From Tillus elongatus (Eukaryota; Arthropoda; Insecta; Coleoptera; Cleridae), in NCBI GenBank assembly GCA_964006375.1, contig OZ023268.1:86709358-86773357 (forward strand): a DNA stretch of 64,000 nt, read 5' to 3'. This document shows positions 14,557 to 23,537 of this stretch, piece by piece. A program made the position numbers and the translations under genes. The notes beneath the pieces are model-generated. The model was not told where the DNA came from and did no database searches. It saw nothing but the letters and a program-made list of their open reading frames with translations. Every line of letters begins with the position of its first letter. Position 1 is the stretch's first letter.

Positions 14557-14601
14557 AGACCTTACGACCGTTTCGTTGACAATGTCAACATCTTCAGAGG
14601 A
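14557..14601 (-). ncRNA. Hammerhead-ribozyme-like motif, left arm of F2
   Basis: On the minus strand: CTGAAGA (14591-14597), a 6 bp hairpin GTTGAC-ATT-GTCAAC, GAAA (14571-14574), a short stem III ACG-GT-CGT, then GTA as cleavage triplet. Stem I is only CCT/AGG. The core fits CUGANGA...GAAA. Activity is not shown. Confidence 0.55.
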
Positions 14602-14928
14602 AGAAAATTCTAACATAAAAAACTAGATCCCGTGTATTTATATTGCGTCAAGGTAAACGAACTAGTCCAAAGTAAAGTTGTCGTACAAGAACGATCGTTT
14701 GTTTATTGCGCAGTGAACTACAAGGTCGCAGACCTGCTTTAATCTTCTGGTCGACAAATTTATGACCCTTATCTAATATAGGTTTAAAAAGACCCGAGGT
14801 ATTTAAAGAATCAGCACGTTACCTTTCGATCTAGAAATTTACTATGTGGATATTGCATCATGCCGACAAAGACATCTGGTGAGGTAAACAACATCAACTT
14901 AACACCTCTTTTTTAAATAGAAAACTGG

Positions 14929-14946
14929 TGGTGGTGGTGGTGGTGG
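14929..14946. repeat. (GGT)n
   Basis: Six GGT/TGG units inside F2. Confidence 0.9.
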
Positions 14947-15783
14947 TAAAAAAGATGGTATGGCCTCGACGGAATTGTCATTAGCCACAGATTTTTTAAC
15001 TTCTCGTTTGAGATTTGTATTTTTTCCTTTATTATGTCTGTTATTTTTAATAACGTAAATACAATCTCAGCATGTACACACCTAATTACGCATACCTACA
15101 CACAAATGCACGTATATATTTTAAAATAATTAAAGTTTAACATTTTCCTTTACACTAAGTTTGTAAATACACACATATATACATACTTACATATATACAC
15201 ATATTTATTATAAATAAGAAATATTTTTTTCCTTTTTTTTGCATTTGTTTTTTTTGCTGTTTTTTTAAATTTGTTTTTTGTTTGTTTTTTTTTTGTTTGT
15301 TTTTGTTTTTTTTGTTTTTTTTTTGTTTCTTTTTTTCAATTTATATAAGGATTAACAGGGACACTTTAACGCCTAGGGGCCCTTCAAGGCATCACAGACA
15401 TTAAATAGAAAACTAAAAAACCCAGGTGTCTGTCTCACCATGTTAACTCCAACAAAGGATAAATAATTCAACTTTATGTTGATTTTAATTCTACGTGAAA
15501 GTATTTATATTGACTACATAGATACAACAAACCAAACAGGTGTTTAAGTCGAGACAAACATAAAGATTAGTATAAGTATAAACCGGCCGAGTTATTGACA
15601 TAATTTATTATTCTACCAGACAAATTAGGAGTGTTTAAGCGCTTAAACACTCCTAACCGACCTTGTAGGTTCACTGCGCAATAAACAAACGATCGTTCTT
15701 GTACGACAACTTTACTTCGGACTAGTTCGTTTATCTTGACGCGATATAAATACATGGGATCTAGTTTTTTATGTTAGAATTTT

Positions 15784-15829
15784 CTTCCTCTGAAGATGTT
15801 GACATTGTCAACGAAACGATCGTAAGGTC
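15784..15829 (+). ncRNA. Hammerhead-ribozyme-like motif, right arm of F2
   Basis: CTGAAGA (15790-15796), hairpin GTTGAC-ATT-GTCAAC, GAAA (15813-15816), self-complementary ACGATCGT as stem III, then the GTA triplet. Stem I is CCT/AGG. The self-complementary stem III would favour dimer formation, as known for minimal retrotransposon hammerheads. Confidence 0.55.
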
Positions 15830-16222
15830 TCTAAAATATGTGTTGTGGTGATTTGGGTGTTCTCCAAGTGTACTTATTTTCTCTCGTATCTTGTAATAAC
15901 GGATATATTGAGCTATACTGTAAAAATTCGTCACCATGTATATATGTGGATAAAAACTAAAAAAAATTTTTCCAAAGAAAACTAAAACATTTCCTAGAAA
16001 ACCTTCTCCGATTTTCCTGGCTAATGAACTCATCCAAGCCATTAATAGAATAAAAGGCACTTACTGAGTTTCATCCAAATCGGTATAACAATTGAAACTG
16101 ACTCCGGATGTGGATTCTAGGGGTGCTAGTTCACGTGCATTTGAAAAAATGTTTGCAAAGTCTTACCATCGATACCTCTCTATTTGTGAATTTTTTTAAA
16201 CAAAAATTCACTAAAAATTTAA

Positions 16223-16300
16223 ACTGACCCTATATGTATTCTAGGGGGCCTAGTTTGCACTGATTTGAAGAAATATTTTCAATTCACTAATAGTAGAAGT
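16223..16300 (-). mobile_element. TA-family 5' end fragment
   Basis: TAAACTGACCCTATATGTAT, then CTAGGGGGCCTAGTTTGCAC and an ATTCACTAATAG end, matches the 5' terminal segment between the (TA)n tract and the hairpin. A separate truncated copy abutting the previous one. Confidence 0.6.
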
Positions 16301-16702
16301 GCAATATCTTATATACAGAGTAGCGACTTTTTCGTTACTTACCATTGATATCTCACCCCTTATAGAGTGTTAAATCATTAATATTTGGTGATGAGCAATT
16401 AAATGGAATAGTTATAGTTAAACGTTAGAATAAATTGGTACTGAGAAAGGTTGTTTGTTTTTATTAGTCCGAAATTTGGTAGACGTATTTGGCAAGCTGC
16501 ATTATCTTGTTCAAGTGAAAACCGCTCAGGTGACTTTGATATAATGACAACAAATGTATAATTGATTCTGCTATAATGAGAGATGTTTTCTTTTAAGTGT
16601 TAAAGTTTTTTGATCAGAATACACACTTGACAGGTATTTAGCTTGGGATGCCTTAGAGTTTTAACCAGGTCCACTTTGGAAGCGTGAATAGCTTACCCAA
16701 AT
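16301..16702. other. No gene recognised
   Basis: About 400 bp of AT-rich sequence with no repeat or frame I can identify. It is the target of F3, which duplicated GTTAGTAAT at its right end (16703-16711). Confidence 0.5.
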
Positions 16703-16756
16703 GTTAGTAATGGTAAGTACACTTGGAGAACCCAAATCACCACAACACATATTTCA

Positions 16757-16803
16757 GAGACTTTACGATCGTTTCGTTGACCATGTCAACGTCTTCAGAG
16801 GAA
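16757..16803 (-). ncRNA. Hammerhead-ribozyme-like motif, left arm of F3
   Basis: Minus strand CTGAAGA (16792-16798), hairpin GTTGAC-ATG-GTCAAC, GAAA (16772-16775), ACGATCGT, GTA. Stem II is perfect. Stem I is weak. Confidence 0.5.
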
Positions 16804-18060
16804 GAAAAATTCTAAAATTAAACTCAAGAGCTACAGTGTATTTATATCGCGTCTAGGTAAACGAACTAAAACGAAGTAAAATTCTCGTCGACGACCCATC
16901 GTTTGTTTATTGTGTAGTGATCCTATGAGGTCGAAGACCTGCTTTAATCTTCTGGTTGACAAATTTATGAGCTTTTATCTAATGTAAGAATAATGGGCTT
17001 AAAAAGAAAGGTACCGAGTTATTTAAGGAATCTGCACGTTCCTTTTTATCTAGAAATTTACTATCTGAATATTGGAGCAAGCCGACAAGCAACATCTGGC
17101 GAAACAGACATCAGAACATCCGCTCATCTTTTTTTATAAATAACAAGTGTTTGGCTGACAATGTTAACTTTAATATTGATTTTTATTCTACGTATTTATA
17201 CTGACTTCTTATACAAAGAAAACGAAAGAGGGTCTTTAAGTCGACACAAAACGTAGAGATTAGTATATGTATAGACTGGCCGAGTTGACAATAATTTATT
17301 ATTCTGCCAGAAAAATTAGGAGTGTTTAAGTGGTCAAATGCAAAGTGAAAATAAAGGGCTTGAAATTAAAGATGCCGCCCGATTCAATAAAGTTTTGTTC
17401 TTAATCGACCTTGATATATAAATAGAAAGTATTTATATATCAAGGTCGATTAAGAACAAAACTTCATTTTCACTTTGCATTTGACCACTTAAACACTCCT
17501 AATTTGTCTGGCCGAATAATAAATTATTCATACTATACATATACTAATCTCTACGTTTTTTCTCTACTTAAAGACGCCCTTTCGTTTTCTTTGTATCTAA
17601 AATGTCAATATAAATACTTGTTTTAACGTAAAATAAAAATCAATATAAATATTGTTTTTATTTAGAATTTTAGTTGAATTATTTATCCTTTGTTAAAGTT
17701 AACATTGTCAGCCAAACACTTGTTTTTTATAAAAAAAGATGAGCGGATGTTATGATGTCTGTTTCGCCAGATGTTGCTTGTCGTCTTGTCCCAATATTCA
17801 CATAGTAAATTTCTAGATAAAAAGGAACGTGCAGCTTCCTTAAATAACTCTGTGCATTTCTTTTTAAGCCCATTATCCTTACACTAGATAAAAGCTCATA
17901 AATTTGTCAACCAGAAGATTAAAGCAGGTCTTCGACCTCGTAGGATCACTAAACAATATACAAAAGATGGGTCGTCGACGACAATTTTACTTCGGACTAG
18001 TTCGTTTACCTAGACGCGATATAAATGCACTGTAGCTTTTGAGTTTAATTTTAGAATTTT

Positions 18061-18110
18061 TCTTCCTCTGAAGACGTTGACATGGTCAGCGAAACGATCG
18101 TAAAGTCTCT
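18061..18110 (+). ncRNA. Hammerhead-ribozyme-like motif, right arm of F3
   Basis: CTGAAGA (18068-18074), hairpin GTTGAC-ATG-GTCAGC with one wobble pair, GAAA (18091-18094), ACGATCGT, GTA. Relative to F2 the stem II loop differs while the stem is kept. Confidence 0.5.
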
Positions 18111-18194
18111 GAAATATGTGTTGTGGTGATTTGGGTTCTCCAAGTGTATTTATTAGTGCTCATCACAGGTTGCAGTTTTCACATAGTTAGTAAT

Positions 18195-18865
18195 TGTCTT
18201 AATACCGTATTTGTTGGTGACACAGTAACTGTGTCAGCCAAAGACTGATGGTTCCAAAACATGATCTTCCAGGTCATAGGTGAGTTTTATGCCTTGTGCT
18301 TTTTTTCAATATTTTGGACTCAAAGACCTGTGCGAAGTGTGCTGTGCTGTGTTACAATGTTAGATCATTATTTCTTCCGTGTCGTATTATTTAAAGTTTC
18401 TGAGCGACAGAGTTTCTTCGCGACAAGCCTTAATCAACAGGCATTACTTCCAGTTAATTTTACAGCTAAACCATAATTTAACTTTTGTTATGCTGTGGCT
18501 AAACCATCTTGGAATTGTTAAGGCACGCCATCTATTCTAGAATAGTCGCACTATATTTTAGTCACACTGCAATGCCATTCACGCCGCAATATTACGGTTT
18601 CCCCATCAGTCGTACACAGCGCTTATAATTAGATATCGCTGTCGCTTGTTGTATCTTTTATTTTGGATAACAGTTTTCCCCAGAGCCGACACTCATCTAG
18701 ATTCATTTATTACTACAAAAAATCCCCGTGTACCAATTTCTACTGAAATCTGAAGCGTTGTCGGGAATGTAATTACATATATGTGTACAGGTTCCGCCAA
18801 AAGTCTTGCACCAATCGATACTGCCTAACCGTAAGCTAACTTTTAACTAATAAAATAGCACTATA
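18195..18865. other. No gene recognised, mixed-composition DNA
   Basis: About 670 bp of less AT-rich sequence without a recognised repeat. Short frames in it have no recognisable product. Candidate single-copy DNA. Confidence 0.5.
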
Positions 18866-18866
18866 A

Positions 18867-19007
<141 letters not shown>

Positions 19008-19034
19008 TGTTAAAGCTACGTACATATTTCAATC

Positions 19035-19642
19035 AACAGGAGGTTACTACTGAACTACACCATGCTATATGCAAAACAGATGATTCAACATCGCTACAAT
19101 TAAAAGAAAGTGAAATACAAAATAACCATCGGACTGATTAGGACAAGCTGCAATCTTGGATGCAGAAGCCTTTTCATGCGCGACATCTGAATGAGACCTC
19201 CCAGGTAAATCTACACAAATTAGTGTCGCATTATTGGCTGGTGTCCGCACAGAGATTTCCAGAGACAGAGGGGTTTTTGCTGGCCACACAAGATCAGGTC
19301 ATCCCAACAAGAAACTACATGAAGTAAATAGTTGAAGATAATTCGGTCCAAGGTGACAAATGTAGATTTCGGTGTCAGTCACCAGAGACTATCCAGCACA
19401 TCACCGGAGGATGTCAAGTGTTTGCTGCAACAGATTATAACGAGAGACCTCGAGATACAAGTGAAAAGACAGTGGAGGGCGGATAGTGTCCGAGTGATTC
19501 TAATAGTCATGTCGTCAACTGGTGTGGTTCCTCGGAGTCTCCTAGAAAATATTAAGAGACTGGGTCTTGAAGAGCATCTTAATAAGGTTATGCAGAAGGC
19601 CGTAATACTTGCAACTGCCCACACCGTGCTGAGATTGGAGTG
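19035..19642 (+). pseudogene. R2-like non-LTR retrotransposon, C-terminal relic
   Basis: Segments in shifting frames read DKLQSWMQKPFHARHLNE, RFPETEGFLLATQDQVIPTR and a CCHC knuckle CRFRCQSPETIQHITGGC. After a further frame change they read LEIQVKRQWRADSVRVI, VMSSTGVVPRSLLENIKRLG and MQKAVILATAHTV. This order is that of the C-terminus of R2/R4-type elements, where a CCHC knuckle precedes a restriction-like endonuclease. The endonuclease core that should lie between knuckle and C-terminus is missing, so there is an internal deletion as well as a stop (TAA after RNYMK) and frameshifts. The RT is absent. A deeply truncated, dead copy. Confidence 0.7.
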
Positions 19643-20458
19643 AATCGCTAAGAAAGACGTTTGTCCTTTTATAGTCTCAGACTTGGGCGTTGCCCTTTGT
19701 CACATGGCCGAAATACAATCAGCTTTTTATTGCCTATTGCTATGGTGCTGAGTCGTTGAGTCACATATGGCTGGTGCCGACTCAGTTTCTCGTTGGCCGA
19801 GTTCACCAGTTGTCAACAGTTGAATGGTTGTGTCAACGAATGCGCTGTCTAGTCCCACTGATTTTCTGCTTGATTCAACTGATGCCGTTTTGTCAAAGCA
19901 GAATGAGCGACAAACGTCAGAAAATACTGCTTGGAGTCAACTGTGCGTTCATCAGTCTCCAACCGTTGAAATGTATCGGTAGTCAGCAGATAAGCGCTTA
20001 AACTCAGCTGTGAGCGCTTGGAGAACTAAGCTATTGTCCACTGATTAAATCCTGTGTCATTTTCTTATTGTTTATTGTCTTTTTACTTTGTACTTCTTAA
20101 TAGTCTATTATTTCACGTATTGTTCCGTACGACATAATGAATGAAAACTCAGGGGTGAGCATGTCATCTGTCAGCCCATGTTTTGACGATATTTTTGATG
20201 CGCTAGTAACAGCGGTTTCTGAGTGGGGACGCCATTTACTGTATTTTTGAAGCAGAAATCTGGGTCAAGTCGGCGATCACGGCATAGCTATTTTTTGTGT
20301 GAACATGACAGTTTATCAGAAATAAGATGCCACTTAACCAAATTTTCAGGAAAAATCAAGGGACGAACATTTTTCGTTTTCTACTTAAGTAACAAATAAT
20401 TTTTCCCTGATATAATTTGATACTCACACGTGATAATACTTTTCGTTTATTATGGCTC
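19643..20458. other. No gene recognised (possible 3' UTR of the R2-like relic)
   Basis: About 800 bp following the relic with no coding similarity. The first 400 bp could be its 3' UTR. The remainder is AT-rich and unassigned. Confidence 0.4.
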
Positions 20459-20630
20459 AACAGGTCACCATTGGACTCTTTTATGGGGACATCTAAAAAG
20501 CAAAATCACCCCACGAACACTGAGCCAGCGGATTGTTGCTAAATGCCGTCTAGTAAAACCCGAAATACTTCAAAACATGTGAAATCGATTTGAACAAATT
20601 TTGTATTTTTGCAGGGAGGCTATTTTCTCA
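20459..20630 (+). pseudogene. Mariner/Tc1-like transposase, C-terminal fragment
   Basis: One frame reads HWTLLWGHLKSKITPRTLSQ, then RIVAKCRLVKPEILQNM, a stop, and NRFEQILYFC. This matches the region after the last catalytic acidic residue in long-TIR mariner-like transposases, related to the DD41D protein (FYLWGHLKEIV) at 6.9 kb. The catalytic part is absent. Confidence 0.6.
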
Positions 20631-21360
20631 ATTGTTATTTTAGCTACAAAGCTAAAGACCTAACCTTTTTATTTCCGCAATGTTATGAATATTTTCGGCC
20701 CCACTTTTCAGAATTGATTTTGAGTTTTATCCGCAAAAATTTAAAGGTTTAATGATTAAATAGAGAATGGAATAGCCTTTCCAAAGATTTGTCATTCGAC
20801 CCCACTTGCTATTTAAACATTTGAAGAGGGTAGCTACCCTATTTAGGGGGATGAAGTGCAGATTTGAGATTAGCGCCAAAATATGTCCTTCTCAAGAGAA
20901 GATGGATGGACGTGTACGAGCGTTTTTTAAACAGATAATTTTAAACACTCAAAAGTATATTTTTATAATTTTTGATATGTCAGTCTGTGTATGTTAATAA
21001 GGGCTAAATTGAAACAGTTTTTAATAACGATTTTTTGTTTTTTCAACAGTAAGAGAAAAAGGTTTTAATTAATATATTAAATACTATTTTTGGTTTGTTT
21101 CAGGTAAGCTTGGAATGTAGTGATTAATGATGATATATTATGGCTGTGGTTCAAGAAATTTACGAAGATTCTAGGTTAAGGTAAGGGTTAGAAAGCAATT
21201 AGAATCCATACAAATCAAAAATCAAAAATGTTTACTTAAACTGCAGCGTTGCCAGATTAAACAACTAACTAACTTCAAACTGACAGATTTAGTTACCTAA
21301 GAATATTTAATATATCGTAAAATGCCATGCTCTTTTTCATAACCCAAATTATCACAATAC

Positions 21361-21361
<1 letters not shown>
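20631..21361. other. No gene recognised
   Basis: AT-rich unassigned DNA, including a segment that may belong to the inverted-repeat end of the preceding transposon fragment. No frame or repeat is supported. Confidence 0.4.
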
Positions 21362-21444
<83 letters not shown>

Positions 21445-22200
21445 TCGATAATTTAAAAAAATAATGGGCTGTAAAATTTGGTATGTACCTTCCTTTTATT
21501 AGTGGCTTGAATAAGTTCGTTAGACAGGAAAATCTGATCAGTTTTTGTCTGGAAAATTATTGGTTTTCTTCCGAAAATTTTTGTATCTCCGAAAATAATA
21601 AAGCTATGGCAAACAAATTTGGTGCTCAGGTTTATACTATTAAACTTACCCTACATGCCAAAATTCAGATCTCTAAATTGAAAGAAAAAAATTATACCCA
21701 AAAAAAATTTTTGGGTGCCACTGGTGACCAGAAAAACGCACAAAACCAAAATATTTTGTGTGGATAAAAAAACTATTGTATAATACAGACAAAAATTAAG
21801 TTTTATTTACGCAAAAATATCAGGAAATAACACAAAAATTACTTTGAAAATTTTATAGTTTTTTTCTGAAAATGTAAAAGTCGCGAAAAAGTCAAAATTT
21901 GCAATTTTTAGACTGAAACAAATACGTGTTATGTAAAAGAGATATCATAATAAATGCGTTTTACAAGGCCTTAAGTTACAGCTTCAACCATCTTTGTCCT
22001 TCATTTTACTAAAATATTTGCAGAAAATTCATTTCAAATACATACCTTCTCTGATGATTTGGCAGTAGATTTAGTTATAGAGTTTGTGGTTTAATGGTCT
22101 ATACCTTTTCAAGAGTTTTGGTAGAAAAAAATTCGTTGTTGAGGAGACCGCGACTTCAGAATTTTAAAAATATTTCTTTCAGGCTTTACATGTTGAAATA
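21362..22200 (+). mobile_element. TA-family copy (body) followed by a second 5' end fragment
   Basis: (TA)n at 21362-21441 is followed by AAAAAATAATGGGCTG, GTTCGTTAGACAGGAAAATC and the long-form body with TTTTACTAAAATATTTGC. A 5' terminal block (GAGGAGACCGCGACTTCAGA) at 22120-22200 belongs to another truncated copy. Neither the 5' hairpin before the TA tract nor the 3' hairpin module is complete. Confidence 0.65.
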
Positions 22201-22574
22201 TATACAGGCTGGTGCATTTTTATTGTAAACCTCAATATATCCGTTATTATACAAGATACCGAAGGAAGTTTTTTTTTAACAGAACACCCCTTTCATTGCA
22301 GCATTATTGCATTTTCTATCCAACTTTAATGCACGCTTGTAAGGGGAAAAAGTTGATATCGTCCATCGTTTTCGAGTTATTTCAATAATTGTTTTTCAAC
22401 TTTTTCCTTTTTGGAACATATCAAAAATTGTTACACAGCGTTTTTACGAATGGAAATCGGAGTCCCATGAAAATCAAGATACCATATACAGAACGCTCTC
22501 AAATTACTTAGCCCGCCTGTGTAAAAAAGTTGCGAATTTTCATGAAACAGATTGTTTACAAATATATATATATG
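22201..22574. other. Diverged TA-family-related and unassigned DNA
   Basis: Contains CAATATATCCGTTATTATAC and a GCATTATTGCATTTTCTATC stretch resembling the long-form body, heavily diverged. No coding feature. Confidence 0.4.
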
Positions 22575-23041
22575 TAGTAGTAGTAGTAGTAGCAGTGGTG
22601 GGGAGGCCAACGCCAAGCAAGTAGGCCACAATGGGCCCTTTTTGCCAACCCCAGCAACCCAGCAACCATGGTCTACTCTTCCTCGGTTCCGTCGCCAAAC
22701 CGCCTCGACCTCGAGATGAAGGCTGTGACGGTCTTCAATTGGACGGTACTTACCTGATTCCTCTGCGGAGTCCTCGATCCGAACAATTCTGCTCGAAGAC
22801 TCCCAAAAGCCTCGCATTCACACAGGTAGTGGTAGGAAGTTTCTTCATCCTCGCCGCATTTCTGGCAAAGGATCCCTCTCTACGCCTATCAATGTGAGGT
22901 GTCTTCTAAGGGCGCAGTGGCCTGTCAGCACCCCAAGGATGCGGCGAAGCGTAGGTCGACTCCTTCCGAGTAGCCAGACAGCTTTATCTCTAAGGTACTT
23001 AATGAGAAGCTTCATCCAGACAGCAAAATTTATTGATGAGG

Positions 23042-23084
23042 TGCCCTACGCGTTTCGGCTATACAATAGCCATCATCAGGGGCA
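23042..23084 (-). ncRNA. Hammerhead ribozyme motif, left arm of F4
   Basis: The minus strand reads TGCCC, CTGATGA (23073-23079), hairpin GGCTAT-TGT-ATAGCC, GAAA (23053-23056), ACGCGT, A, GGGCA. Identical in structure to the right-arm copy. Confidence 0.7.
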
Positions 23085-23494
23085 AATCTAAAAATTGTAA
23101 TAAAAGGTCTGTCAGAAAACATTGTCTTCTGGTAGGCAATTGTGCTGGTTTAAGCACAATGATCTCAATTTAGACTCTACATACATCATCAAGATCAAAA
23201 TCTACAGTCACATAGCAGAACATGTCTAAAATAGGTTAAAAAGCAATGTTACATGCCACACATAAAGTAAAAACTACAAGTCAATCAAAAGGTTAACTAA
23301 CTAACACTAGAGTCAAAAACATGCAGTCAAAATGGGCTGAAGGCCATGATTATCAAAAACAGAGCATAAGACTGTAGATTTTGATCTTGATGATGTATGT
23401 AGAGTCTAAATTGAGATCATTGTGCTTAAACCAGCACAATTGCCTACCAGAAGACAATGTTTTCTGACAGACCTTTTATTACAATTTTTAGATT

Positions 23495-23537
23495 TGCCCC
23501 TGATGATGGCTATTGTATAGCCGAAACGCGTAGGGCA
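23495..23537 (+). ncRNA. Hammerhead ribozyme motif, right arm of F4
   Basis: Stem I is TGCCC (23495-23499) paired with GGGCA (23533-23537). CTGATGA is at 23500-23506, followed by stem II GGCTAT-TGT-ATAGCC (6 bp) and GAAA at 23523-23526. Then comes a minimal stem III AC-GC-GT and the GTA cleavage triplet at 23530-23532. All invariant core positions of a type I hammerhead are present. A 2 bp stem III implies weak monomers and possible dimer activity, as known in Penelope-like elements. Confidence 0.72.

Larger units (their letters stand above)
14474..15877 (-). mobile_element. Foldback element F2, hammerhead-bearing, 12 bp TSD
   Basis: This 1,404 bp insert is flanked by TTTCTCTCGTAT at 14462-14473 and 15878-15889. 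The terminal arms (from ACACTTGGAGAACACCCAAA at about 14514, and its complement ending near 15876) are inverted over more than 200 bp. Each carries a hammerhead-like motif. A one-sided tail of about 40 bp (14474-14513) lies outside the left arm and is the same tail found on the right of F3. Internal landmarks are (GGT)n at 14929-14946, a T-rich run at 15218-15332 and a perfect palindrome GGAGTGTTTAAGCGCTTAAA at about 15632. There is no protein-coding gene. It is best read as a non-autonomous Penelope-type element; element type is inference. Confidence 0.75.
13710..16222 (-). mobile_element. TA-family copy lacking (TA)n, split by foldback element F2
   Basis: The outer parts 13710-14473 and 15890-16222 join into one long-form TA-family copy in minus orientation. 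It has the GACGCAGCAAGTGCGTT hairpin at 13713, an internal inverted hairpin near 14270, the GATGAGTTCATTAGCCAGG block near 16020, and the 5' terminal TTTAGTGAATTTTTG-type hairpin near 16190-16220. No (TA)n tract lies between the conserved blocks here, showing that the tract is dispensable or was lost. The insertion F2 duplicated 12 bp of this copy. Confidence 0.7.
16712..18185 (+). mobile_element. Foldback element F3, near-complete palindrome, hammerhead-bearing
   Basis: About 1,474 bp with arms of roughly 720 bp that meet at an AT-rich centre near 17432, leaving only a few unpaired bases. The outer arms match those of F2 (AGTACACTTGGAGAAC...). The right end carries the same 40 nt one-sided tail as F2 (TTAGTGCTCATCACAGGTT ... 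TTCACATAG). The flanks carry GTTAGTAAT (16703-16711 and 18186-18194), a likely target duplication. Hammerhead-like motifs lie in both arms. No coding sequence is seen. Confidence 0.75.
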
